NCBI RefSeq assembly: GCF_036711975.1
Contig: NC_091967.1
Span: 4,712,001 to 4,776,000 of the forward strand
Direction: 5' to 3'
Source of the DNA: Onthophagus taurus
Lineage: Eukaryota > Arthropoda > Insecta > Coleoptera > Scarabaeidae
DNA length: 64,000 bases
Shown here: positions 30,411-43,269 of the stretch, one piece after another
How positions within the stretch are numbered: position 1 is the first letter of the stretch
Layout of the letters: each line of letters starts with the position of its first letter
The notes under the pieces: generated by a model
Database searches by the model: none
Told to the model about the DNA's origin: nothing
The model's input: only the letters and a program-made list of their open reading frames with translations
Made by a program: the position numbers and the translations under genes

Positions 30411-33400
30411 AGATAGGCATGGGATAATATAAATTAGTGAAAATATTAAGTTGGTCTCCAAACAACGTTTTTGGATTATTAGCATAAATAATAAATATGT
30501 CAGAAACTCAATGCAGGATGAGACCTTAGGGAAATACAGGCAGAAAAATATACTTTTTGAGTAATCATTAACACATTCTGGTTAATATCAAACATAAATT
30601 AACTTCTAACTCATTCAAAATCTCAATTTATGAAAACTATGGAAAACGATTCCTAAGCTTCGATGAATATTCGCAACAACAATCGTATAAATTGGGTGAT
30701 TTGTAAATCGTGGCGACAAGTTTGTTCTGATCCCACGGGACTATGTTTTATTCAACAATGAGCGATCACGTAAATTACATCATCATTGTTTGTTGCGCAT
30801 CCAACGCTACGTACTGATTTACGCGTCTATAAACAAACGACATCGTCCTTGGTCGCGAAAAATGCAATAACTGATCAGAATTACAAAACAATGCTATAGT
30901 ATAGCCCGTCAAACTTTTGCACCTGATTGTACTCGAGGTCGATTCGAACGTTCGATAATTACCAACATAAACGAAGAAGCTCCATAAAACGTATTAATAC
31001 TAAAAACATTATGTTAATTTTTATAAATATCTTGTATGTTACGTATAAATAATTTTTTAAAAGTGATAAATGTTTTTAAAATGTTTTATTTCGAGTTATG
31101 TTACAAATAAACACCTGTTTAGTGCGTTTTACGTTTTACGGTTGGTAGGGGATTCTTTTTTCATGTCAAATACGCTATACACAACAGTTGCTATCGGGAG
31201 GCAGTGTACAACGCCACCTAAGTAGAAGGTGGTCAAGTTTTTTCCAAAATTTTACCAATTTTGACTAAAAACATTATTATTTCTATATCATTATTTTAAT
31301 TTTAATCCGATTTTGTCAAAATTTTTAAGTGCCTTAATAAATCTCTAAATTAAGAAGATAAAATAAAGTGCGTCACGGAAGACAACTAATTAAATATTTT
31401 TCGCCGGTTATGATGATTTGGTAAGTCAATAATACTTTCAATGTTTTTTAAAGTTTTTGTTCTGATCTACCGTTAATATCTCCACTTTTTAACACTGTTG
31501 GTGAGAGGAGGTAGCCTCGCGACGGGTTTTGAGTACTTCTGGGAACTTTAAGTAACCGAATTTATTCCTGTTATTTGACCCAGAATTCCTTGCCCTGCTA
31601 AAAGATTACTTATTATATTTATTTCACAGCATTGTTACAAAACCCGTTATTTAAACGACCAATTTTTGTTTGATTTTATATCTCTTTTGTTTTTGAATTA
31701 ACAATCATTTTAATTCGGTTAGTTCCACAATAAACCTAAATTTAGATAAATACCCATATAGCAGGTTGATTATACCCATATATATACGCTTGATTATCAA
31801 TGTCATGGACAATAAATAAATAAATCGAGGTCAAATTTGTTATAATATTATGTATTTTAGTTTTTAATAGGACTTTTATATTTATAACGATTTTCTTTTT
31901 CATTTAATATATAAAAATTATTATTGGAAAAACTAGTTTATGCGTCGATTACGCAGAGGAAAACGCGTATCGGTTTGGTGTTATCAGAGAGGAGCTTTCT
32001 CTTCGTTTCGCAACTTGGTCATTGCGAACGGGCTGCTGCTGCTTCAATTAAAATTCCTCCACTTCGTAATAACGCATTGTGCGATTTGACGGCGGCAATA
32101 CGTAACTACTCCTTTTTTTGTTGTCCACTTTTGGAAAATTAGCGGCAATTAAATTTGTAACGTCTTTCTCGTTAACCCGTTCACTTCTATAAACGGGCTA
32201 CGTCCGTAATTACGCAAGAATTGAGATGAAGAAACAATAATTACGGTTGCTAAAGTGTTCTTATTCTGTAATATTGCCGAGAATTTATTAGACGATACAA
32301 CAAACTGTTAAATTGGACTTTGGTAACCTTCTGTTTTTGCCATTGCCATCTTAAGAGTAGCTATCTCTAAATTAAACTTTACACTAAATTGGATTGTTCG
32401 AATTAGTCATTTTGTTGATCTGGAACTATCTCTGAAATTATCTCTTAGTTGCGGTAAAATCTCCAATAATTTGTGTAATTCCACTGGATATCTATATTGC
32501 CTTAATCTCAAATTAATTAAAATTGTTTCAAAATTATTTGAAACATCATTTTAAATCTGTCAGAAACGATTAGGAGTTGTCTAAACTTAATTTTACATCA
32601 TGCGAAACAATTTTAAACTTGTCATAAATGATTAAAAGTTGTCTAAATGAAGCAAAATTGCTCAAAAATGTTGTAATATTAAATTTGCAGCAGCAATTTT
32701 TTAAATAACATTAACATAATGTTAAATATAGTTAATAAGTTTGAATTTCAGCATCTAATTTCGTAACCTACATAAAAAGAATCGTGTTAAATGATGTTAC
32801 AACAACCTAATAGTTCGACGATATTTGGTGTGAAAAACTACAAGCGGGTCTTTAAATTAACACCAACAGGTTCTTTTAAAGGAAGACGTGTAACGGTCCT
32901 CGTTTTATTTTTTTTTGTTCACCTGGTGCTAACCGTTGTCGGTGAGTTATTATAACGACGACACAACGTAATAGTTTTTCTGAACGCGTGTAATAGAGAT
33001 ATAAACGTTAGAAAAGACGATAAAAGCTATTATTCCTTAGTTAAGTACGCGCAAACAGATTACTTAAATACCTATAAGTATTACATCACGATATTTTCAT
33101 TTAATTTAGCATTAAACGTTTTGCAAATACTCGGGATGAATTTACGGTTATAGTTAAGTTACGGTTTTGGTTCCTTTCACCGAGTTACATTGGACGGAGA
33201 GGTCGTTAAAATCCAAAACGCCGTGCAAATAATTTTGTTCGGGTTAACGGTAATCTCATAAAATTGTTTCATTACATCATAAGACCTTAACTATATTTAA
33301 GCATTAATAATCACTTTACATAATAAAAATACTCAGCTTTTACTTAGTAATAAATAATTAGTAATTTCTTACTCCACTCGCTAAAGTTGTTGACCCGATC

Positions 33401-35105
33401 TCGTTGTGGGAAAATGATTATAATATGGTGCATTCTCTCACATTGCATTATTTATTCAAGTTAGCGTGCAAGTTGTAAATATAAATTTTTCTAACTCCAA
33501 ACGAAACACTAAAAAAGTCACAATCTTTTTGTCATAGAATTCGCGTAATTATAGTTTCAAAGTATACGAAATGCTGATACAATGAAGTTATTAAGCCATA
33601 AAAAAAATTAAAAGAGGTCATTTTGATGTGAAAGCGGACATTATTACAATATTGTTTTGAATGTTTTAAAAATAGTTTAGAAAAGATGTTTTGTAAAGTT
33701 GCTTCTTATTCAATATTCAACACTCACTTTCCACTCTCATAAATCATACCATAATCGCGTTTGACTTGGAAGTTTTGCAAGTCGTCCATAAATGCATAAT
33801 ACATGAGACCTTCTTCGTGCTCCTATTCAACCCGAGTCTGTCTACTTACGACCCATTATCGCTGGTGCACTGGACGAAACAAACCTAATATCCATGACAC
33901 AACTTCCATGTCGTAAATTCACTGGATAGTTTAAACGCCCAGATTTATCGCTTTTGGTCGGGGCGGGTTTTTCTCATTTTACATTCCACACACCTCTTGC
34001 AATATGGATAAGCATAAATCCTCGTCTTTTCTTGGCAGATAAGAGAGTCGCCGGACATTGCAGCGTATTGTCGCGACGTTAACCAAAAAAATAAAAAATG
34101 TTCGGCAACGGCTAAAAATATATCTGACAAGCTGCAATACACGTAGTATTTCTGGTATTTCTACTTGTAAATGGTGAAATGCTGCAGGAGGTATAACCAA
34201 GTCATGACGTTAACTCAGCCTAAGGGGATCAGGTGTTTCTTCAAAAAGCAATAGAAATGCAATTGCGGAAGTGTTCAGCCCTACATTAATTGCATATCTA
34301 TGTCGACAATGTACCTATAAACTAGAATACTACATAATAGCATGTGGTCATTCTCAATATTGATCATTTAAGTAGATACTTTTGAAAATTAATTAGAACT
34401 CGAGCGAGTTTCATTTTTTTTCGATCAGATGGCAGATGAGGTTGAAGGTAAATTTATTCGCCATATGGTTGATGATAAAATAATAAAAGCCTTTATTGCT
34501 ATGAATTTCTGTTTTGTATACCACGATAACCTTGAAGAATCAGGCGTTGTCTAGAAACAAAACTTCTTTGTAAATTCATAGTATTCTTAACAATGGTATT
34601 CACTCATCACTTTTATTGTTTAGGTTTTTTTTTGTATCAATTCAATTTTATACCTTTCATGATAAATTTAATTGTACCTTAAAGCTTGATATATTTTAGA
34701 ATGTTAAACCAATCGAAAATATATCTCTAAAGTAAACCGAGTTACATTATAAATAAAATCTACATAAATTGCGCAATCACGATCAGATTTCGAAATTATA
34801 ATAACATTAAGTAATTGAATACATAATAATTAATGAATTGCGTGTAGATTTAAAGTTCTCGTACTTGATCATTAATCTAGGTTTCATTTTATTGCTGCAA
34901 ATTTACACTTTCAATTTTATCTATATACAATGGGTTTGGTACACAATACTTCCTCCTTTTTCTTCCACATATTATAGGCCTTAATCCTGTAATTGCCAAT
35001 TCTTCACTTCCCTTGAGATGTTGATGTCCATGGTTTTATTAATCTCTTTGAATTTTTCTCTCTTCCTATTCCGTCTTAATAATAACGTTCTATTCAAAAA
35101 AAAAA
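30411..35105. other. Long stretch without recognisable gene
   Basis: About 4.7 kb of AT-rich sequence between the hAT remnant and the satellite. I find only short open frames (31924-32142, 33945-34200) with no recognisable content, no RNA gene and no clear transposon ends. It may be intergenic, or the first intron of the ABCG8-like gene if that gene's 5' non-coding exon lies near 27-31 kb. Confidence 0.45.
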
Positions 35106-38100
35106 CGTTGAATCTGTGAGTCCCTATTTCTCGGGCCTATATCTTCGTTATCTAGAAAGATAGCGAAAAACTAAGCACACGGTTGGAAAGCTTGGTCTTT
35201 TCTCTATCTATCTAAACCGAGTTTTCGTCCGCCGATATGTTGATAATAAGAGCAAAAAAAATAAAAAACATCGCACTGCATTCAAATTACCTCATAATAT
35301 ACTAAATTTTACGTCTTGTGCAGCCGTTATCAGAAGGAAATTCAACAAATGGTTTATATATTCGGAAAGAGCTGACCTTGGACTATCATATTCCAAGTTT
35401 TCGTCCACTAATATCTATCAGCGTCTGTAAGAAAAAGCACCTGAAAAAGCCCCTACCGATGAAAACACGCAAATATTTCTTGCACTAATAACTTTCTTAT
35501 TTGACAGGGAGAAAACTCTAGAACTATATTCATCTTATGGGAAATTTTCTGCTCTTTTCAACGGTATATAACACATCTCAATCACACGTTTGCACAATTA
35601 TTTTTAGGCCCAGCAACAAACTTTTTCCCTTATATTTCTACCTATTTCTCGGGCCCATATCTTCGTTATCTAGAAAGATAGGGAAAAAATAAGCACGCGG
35701 TTGGAAAGCTTGGTCTTTTCTCTATCTTCTCTATCTATCTAAACCGAGTTATCGTCCGCCGATATGTTGATAATGAGAGCAAAAAAAAATAAGAAACATC
35801 GCACTGCATTCAAATTACCTCATAATATACTAAATTTCACGTCTTGTGCAGCCGTTATCAGAAGGAAATTCAACAAATGGTTTACATATTCGGCAAGAGC
35901 TGACCTTGGACTATCTTATGCCAAGTTTTCGTCCACTAATATCTATCAGCGTCTGTAAGAAAAACGCACCTGAAAAAGCCCCTACCGATGAAAACACGCA
36001 AATATATCTTGCACTAATAACTTTCCTATTTGACAAGGAGAAAACTCTAGAACCATATTCATTTTATGGGAAATTTTCTGCTCTTTTCAACGATATATAA
36101 CACATCTCAATCACACGTTTGCACAATCATTTTTAGGCCCAGCAACAAACTTTTTCCCTTATATTTCTACCTATTTCTCGGGCCCATATCTTCGTTATCT
36201 AGAAAGATAGGGAAAAACTAAGCACGCGGTTGGAAAGCTTGGTCTTTTCTCTATCTTCTCTATCTATCTAAACCGAGTTATCGTCCGCCGATATGTTGAT
36301 AATGAGAGCAAAAAAAAATAAGAAACATCGCACTGCATTCAAATTACCTCATAATATACTAAATTTCACGTCTTGTGCAGGCGTTATTAGAAGGAAATTC
36401 AATAAATGGTTTATATATTCGGAAAGAGCTGACCTTGGACTATCTTATTCCGAGTTTTCGTCCACTAATATCTATCAGCGTCTGTAAGAAAAACGCACCT
36501 GAAAAAGCCCCTACCGATGAAAACACGCAAATATTTCTTGAACTAATAACTTTCTTATTTGACAGGGGGAAAACTCTAGAACTATATTCATCTTATGGGG
36601 AATTTTCTGCTCTTTTCAACGGTATATAACACATCTCAATCACACGTTTGCACAATCATTTTTAGGCCTAGCAACAAACTTTTTCCCTTATATTTCTACT
36701 TATCTCTCGGGCCCATATCTTCGTTATCTAGAAAGATAGCGAAAAACTAAGCACGCGGTTGGAAAGCTTGGTCTTTTCTCTATCTTCTCTATCTATCTAA
36801 ACCGAGTTATCGTCCGCCGATATGTTGATAATGAGAGCAAAAAAAAATAAGAAACATCGCACTGCATTCAAATTACCTCATAATATACTAAATTTCACGT
36901 CTTGTGCAGGCGTTATTAGAAGGAAATTCAATAAATGGTTTATATATTCGGAAAGAGCTGACCTTGGACTATCTTATTCCGAGTTTTCGTCCACTAATAT
37001 CTATCAGCGTCTGTAAGAAAAACGCACCTGAAAAAGCCCCTACCGATGAAAACACGCAAATATTTCTTGCACTAATAACTTTCTTATTTGACAGGGAGAA
37101 AACTCTAGAACTATATTCATCTTATGGGAAATTTTCTGCTCTTTTCAACGGTATATAACACATCCCCATCACACGTTTGCACAATAATTTTTAGGCCCAG
37201 CAACAAACTTTTTCCCTTATATTTCTACTTATCTCTCGGGCCCATATCTTCGTTATCTAGAAAGATAGGGAAAAAATAAGCACGCGGTTGGAAAGCTTGG
37301 TCTTTTCTCTATCTTCTCTATCTATCTAAACCGAGTTATCGTCCGCCGATATGTTGATAATGAAAGCAAAAAAAATAAGAAACATCGCACTGCATTCAAA
37401 TTACCTCATAATATACTAAATTTCACGTCTTGTGCAGGCGTTATCAGAAAGAAATTCAACAAATGGTTTATATATTCGGAAAGAGCTGACCTTGGACTAT
37501 CTTATTCCAAGTTTTCGTCCACTAATATCTATCAGCGTCTGTAAGAAAAACGCACCTGAAAAAGCCCCTACCGATGAAAACACGCAAATATATCTTGCAC
37601 TAATAACTTTCCTATTTGACAGGGAGAAAACTCTAGAACCATATTCATTTTATGGGAAATTTTCTGCTCTTTTCAACGGTATATAACACATCTCAATCAC
37701 ACGTTTGCACAATCGTTTTTCAGCCCAGCAACAAACTTTTTCCCTTATATTTCTACTTATCTCTCGGGCCCATATCTTCGTTATCTAGAAAGATAGCGAA
37801 AAACTAAGTGCACGGTTGGAAAGCTTGGTCTTTTCTCTATCTTCTCTATCTATCTAAACCGAGATTTCGTCCGCCGATATGTTGATAATGAGAGCAAAAA
37901 AAAATAAGAAACATCGCACTGCATTCAAATTACCTCATAATATACTAAATTTCACGTCTTGTGCAGCCGTTATCAGAAGGAAATTCAACAAATGGTTTAC
38001 ATATTCGGAAAGAGCTGACCTTGGACTATTTTATTCCAAGTTTTCGTCCACTAATATCTATCAGCGTCTGTAAGAAAAACGCACCTGAAAAAACCCCTAC

Positions 38101-39470
38101 CGATGAAAACACGCAAATATTTCTTGCACTAATAACTTTCCTATTTGACAAGGAGAAAACTCTAGAACCATATTCATTTTATGGGAAATTTTCTGCTCTT
38201 TTCAACGGTATATAACACATCTCAATCACACATTTGTACAAACATTTTTAGGCCCAGCAACAAACTTTTTCCTTATTTTTTTCTACTTATCTCTCGGGCC
38301 CATATCTTCGTTATCTAGAAAAGTAGCGAAAAACTAAGCACACGGTTGGAAAGCTTGGTCTTTTCTCTATCTATCTAAACCGAGTTTTCGTCCGCCGATA
38401 TGTTGATAATAAGAGCAAAAAGAAATAAGAAACGTCGCACTGCATTCCAATTACCTCATAATTACTAAATTTCACAGCCTTGTGCAGCCGTTATCAGAAG
38501 GAAATTCAACAAATGGTTTACATATTCGGAAAGAGCTGACTTTGGACTATCTTATTCCAAGTTTTCGTCCACTAATATCTATCAGTGTCTGTAAGAAAAA
38601 CGCACCTGAAAAAGCCCCTACCGATGAAAACACGCAAATATTTCTTGCACTAATAACTTTCCTATTTGACAAGGAGAAAACTCTAGAACCATATTCATCT
38701 TATGGGAAATTTTCTGCTCTTTTGAACGGTATATAACACATCTCAATCACACGTTTGCACAATCATTTTTAGGCCCAGCAACAAACTTTTTCCCTTATAT
38801 TTCTACCTATTTCTCGGGCCCATATCTTCGTTATCTAGAAAGATAGGGAAAAACTAAGCACGCGGTTGGAAAGCTTGGTCTTTTCTCTATCTTCTCTATC
38901 TATCTAAACCGAGTTATCGTCCGCCGATATGTTGATAATGAGAGCAAAAAAAAATAAGAAACATCGCACTGCATTCAAATTACCTCATAATATACTAAAT
39001 TTCACGTCTTGTGCAGGCGTTATTAGAAGGAAATTCAATAAATGGTTTATATATTCGGAAAGAGCTGACCTTGGACTATCTTATTCCGAGTTTTCGTCCA
39101 CTAATATCTATCAGCGTCTGTAAGAAAAACGCACCTGAAAAAGCCCCTACCGATGAAAACACGCAAATATTTCTTGCACTAATAACTTTCTTATTTGACA
39201 GGGGGAAAACTCTAGAACTATATTCATCTTATGGGGAATTTTCTGCTCTTTTCAACGGTATATAACACATCTCAATCACACGTTTGCACAATCATTTTTA
39301 GGCCTAGCAACAAACTTTTTCCCTTATATTTCTACTTATCTCTCGGGCCCATATCTTCGTTATCTAGAAAGATAGCGAAAAACTAAGCACACGGTTGGAA
39401 AGTTTGGTCTTTTCTCTATTTATCTAAACCGAGTTTTCGTCCGCCGATATGTTGATAATGAGAGTTGATA
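35106..39470. repeat. Satellite of about 529 bp, 8.2 tandem copies
   Basis: The landmark TCGGGC(C) occurs at 35131, 35649, 36178, 36707, 37236, 37764, 38294, 38814 and 39343, so the unit is about 529 bp (518-530). Units share TTATCTAGAAAGATAG, GGTTGGAAAGCTTGGTCTTT and CGTCCGCCGATATGTTGATA. Divergence is a few per cent. Each unit can hold two overlapping open frames of 64 and 84 codons, but single-base indels break them in copies 1, 4 and 7, so coding constraint is not evident. The array starts abruptly after AAAAACGTTGAATCTGTGAG and ends inside a unit after GATAATGAGAG. Confidence 0.92.
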
Positions 39471-41690
39471 TGGTCTTGTGTGAGGTTTCTTTCGAATCCT
39501 CGATGTCCAAATCCAAAAAATCACAAAAAAGTTTGTTAAGATTAGAAATCGTTCTCAAAGAAAGTAGAAATTACACTCAGAAACTTCACTTGAAATGAAG
39601 AAAATGATAGTTAACTTTAAACAGTTAATTACCAACAAAAAAGTGGACTTGTTAGATTTTCTTCTCTTGAAGTGTTTTTATCTAATGATCTGATTTCTTC
39701 CTCTTCGTTGGTCCCGTTTTCCATAAAAAGCTGAACGATTCTACAAAACGATCAATCGGATGATGCTATTTGGCGCGACCAGGATTGCGGATTTAGAAAG
39801 TTGACGGATTAACGATAACGTAAAACTGTTTAGTTTGCTGTATCGTATTTTACCAATGGATTTCACGGCTTGACCTCTACTTGCCCGGAATTTTGTTATT
39901 ATTTGGTTAAAAAACGCTCACTACATGAATGGACCGAATCATATGTTTGCGTTGACGTAACGGTTTAAAACTGATGCTGCATCGATTGAAATAAAAGGAG
40001 CCCTTTCTCCACAACCAATTACACGTTTGCTTTAAACGGTTTAAGTTGTTATAGATGTTGTCAGCACGATTGTTTCGTACTCGCACTTACTCATACTTAA
40101 TTGACAGCACTTTATTCATGTATTGACGGTAATCATAAGGTGCTGGCGAAACTATCGACGCTAAGAATCTTTGTGGGGACCTTGGCGGCACACGCGGAAT
40201 CTACCCACAAACCCAGCTTTTAATGGTATTTTGATGAGAAATCGGGACACGGTGTATCCGTGAAGATCATTTGCATATACACTATGCAAGGAATCACTCG
40301 CATAGCTGAATATATTAACCGAGACAACACAGGTGTTTATTAATGATTGTATTCAACTGCCAGGTATAGGTTTTAACAATTTAGTTTATGTGGTGAAAGC
40401 GGCTTATACGTTAAACTTAATAAACGTAATAAAAATGTTAAAGTAAATGAATCACAAAATGTGTTTTTATATCTGATTCATCAATTTTCAATCGGTCACA
40501 TGTGAATTGAAAGTACAATCAACCGTCATAACGTTGGCACGTGAGCTCACGTTCGATGGACAGTTCGATCAGGTTTGACCAGGTTAAGCCGCACCTCTCG
40601 TGAAATCTTGCACGTAATTAAACTCTCAAAGAATGGTTTTTGAGTAGGCCACAGATAGTGCAATTTCAACCAACACGCCCGCCTGTCGAGCTTCATTACT
40701 ATTCAGGAATTTAAACACACGAAATCCAGTTTTTTTTAACAACACATTCTCATTTACTATTTCAAATAACTTTAATTTTTTTTTAATAGAAACTGAGATA
40801 CAACCATAAACAATAAATATCGGTCATTTCAAATTCGTTCATCAATCATTTTATAAACACTTGATTAAAATACTAAATGTTTAAAAGAGGTGTTCACGCT
40901 TTCTTTTGCGTTCATATCGAACCGTGTTAATTGATCTCGCATTTTTCGCTTTCTGTTTTTTTAAATGCCTCTTCGTTTCTTTCATGTTTTTCCATCCATA
41001 CACATTCCACCTTTCGAACCATAAAACGCTTTTCAAAAGTTAATTATCATAATCTTTCTTATGATTATGTTCGTAGAAAGCTGATTACGGTATCTATAAA
41101 ATCAATTTCTTGCGTGAAATTTATAAAAATGGATTATTTACTATCTATTGTAATAAAATCCGTGTTTCCGAAGAAACAGAAAAAAGACTAATTAAATTTA
41201 AGAAATTTAGTTTTATGGATTAGGCTAAGTAGTTACGTTTTGTTATGATTTTCGTTTAGATTTAAAAAAATTAGGGCGATGTGCAAGAAAAAGGTAATTC
41301 ATTGACCTTCAAATTTGACCTTGTCATTTACATTTTTGACAGATATTGATTTTGGCTACTTTTCAGACGATTTTAGATTCTAAAACCATGCGAGATCGAT
41401 AGATTGTATCGATTTAACCCATAGGCCGCAATTTCATCCATTTCGGTATCATTTTTTATATCTAAATTCCAATTTTTCATTTTCAAACTTCAACATCAAA
41501 TTACGACTTTCTCGAAGGAAATTGACACCCGAAAGCGCGTTTATCTAAAAAAACGAAAAAGTAGTAACAAAATTACAAAATCTTAATCAAATTTAAAGTT
41601 TATTAATAATTTCGAATATTTTCAAAATTGATAGTTATTTTCTTTAAAAAAATTAATTATTTTGGCCAACCTGTGTAATTTATAATTCCC
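39471..41690. other. No recognisable feature
   Basis: About 2.2 kb after the satellite with ordinary composition. Nothing beyond short chance open frames is visible. Confidence 0.45.
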
Positions 41691-41703
41691 GCCACTTAAT
41701 CGA

Positions 41704-41806
41704 CCAATCAGAGAGCCCAGATTTAAACAAATTTGGATATCCAAGATGCCTTTGTCCAAAAAGGGTATATAAGGCCGCGCAAATTGACACCGAGAAGAGT
41801 TCAAAT
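41704..41806 (+). promoter_or_regulatory. Candidate RNA polymerase II promoter with CCAAT and TATA boxes
   Basis: CCAAT at 41704-41708, TATATAA at 41766-41772 in the context GGGTATATAAGGCCGCGC, and an initiator-like GTTCAAAT about 30 bp downstream at 41800. The order and spacing fit a TATA promoter firing on the plus strand. A donor-like AAG|GTCAGT follows at about 42023. It could drive a 5' non-coding exon of the ABCG8-like gene, whose first coding exon begins with a splice acceptor, or an unknown non-coding RNA. No coding frame follows directly. Confidence 0.4.
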
Positions 41807-43265
41807 TTGACTAGAGCCAAGCGTTGTCGAATCTACGTAAAATTAACCTTAAATTTTCTAACCTATAATATGTCTGAACTTACAATTTTTTTTGACAACT
41901 CAATTTTCTTTATCAAGTAAAAGTTAACAATTTTCCATCCTGTTCCCGAAGGACCCAAGAACTAAATGTTCCGAGATTCCTAAACTTCTAATACCGAAGA
42001 ATACCCATCCCTCAAGATCAAGGTCAGTGAACCATTTTTAACGGACATGTCACACCTCCAGAAAGAAACAAGATAAGTGAACATATTTCCTTTTATCGGT
42101 AATCAAACGTTACTTTCTTGAACTTAATCGTATACCTGTTCCTCGTTTAAACCATTCTTTAATTTTTATAACCATCGCGATTAAAAATCAAACTTAAAAA
42201 ACACTCTTAAAATAAACGCGTATAAGCTTTGTCTACAACACTCTTCTAAACGAGTTACCTCTTTCTTGCACAGACGTATTTATTTAGGCTAACTTTTATG
42301 TTTAGATTTATTTAGTTTTCCCTGAGATTCATGTTCTTTTGATTTAAAAATGTATTTTTGTTCGTTTTGTATAATTAATTTGTAAAAATTGGTTTGTATA
42401 AATAATTAATATTCGAACAAAACAAAATAATACACTATGTAGGCAACTTCTTATTTGTCCTAGTTTTAAATTAAATAAAGGTTATTTTATTACCTTTGAC
42501 GTAACGACATTTTTATAGCAACCATAATTCCTTTTAGTCATACTATTGTTAAAATATACAAAGATTCAAGGTTGCGTTTATTGAGACCATTAAGTTTCTT
42601 TGTTGGCCCTCCAGGAAACAAGTGTGATTAATCACTAATGGTTGAACAATACCTCAGTGCCATATCGTCTTTGAGAATCATGTACAAACAAGCTTGCTGG
42701 AAACAGATTGAACAAGCTAAAATTCTAATGCGATCAGTAAGCGTGAACCCGAAACCGAAAGTACACGTAATTGTCTTGTAATCGCCAAATAGTACATAAA
42801 AGTTTCACTTTTGTGATGTTGTTTTGTGGCCGAGAAAGTGAAGCAACACCAACCTCTTCGGAATTTTAGATTTTTGATTGATAATCACGTCAAGTTACGA
42901 GGAATTCTACACAAATTACTTTTGGTTCTGCAATGGTATTTAAGTCAAGGATTTATTCATTTAACGGAAAGTTAAACGTTAGAAATTACTAAAATTAGTC
43001 AAAATTATCGCTAAAAAACAATGCTTGGAAACTAATCAACTAATTTTGTAATTCGGATCTAACAAAATCGAGTTAAAATCAAATTTTAACTTAAACCTAT
43101 AATTCTCACCTGTTGTTATTTTTTACTTAGGCGGAAGTGCAATTGCAGGAAAAGGTGAATGTGTGCAGGAAATAACTTGGTAATACACTTATTCTAAGCA
43201 GGATGTAAAGTTCTTTGCTGCAATATAATCGTTACCCCATTTACATCATAAAGTATAATGTAGTT
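41807..43265. other. No recognisable gene
   Basis: About 1.5 kb downstream of the candidate promoter. It might contain a non-coding exon, but no coding sequence is seen. Confidence 0.4.
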
Positions 43266-43269
43266 AAAA

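Noticed and set aside
30930-30965. tRNA B-box-like GGTCGATTCGAAC
   Set aside because: No matching A box, acceptor stem or anticodon arm can be drawn around it.
35764-39265. Repeated 64- and 84-codon frames as real genes
   Set aside because: They lie in every unit of a 529-bp satellite and are broken by single-base indels in some units; kept only as a finding to test.
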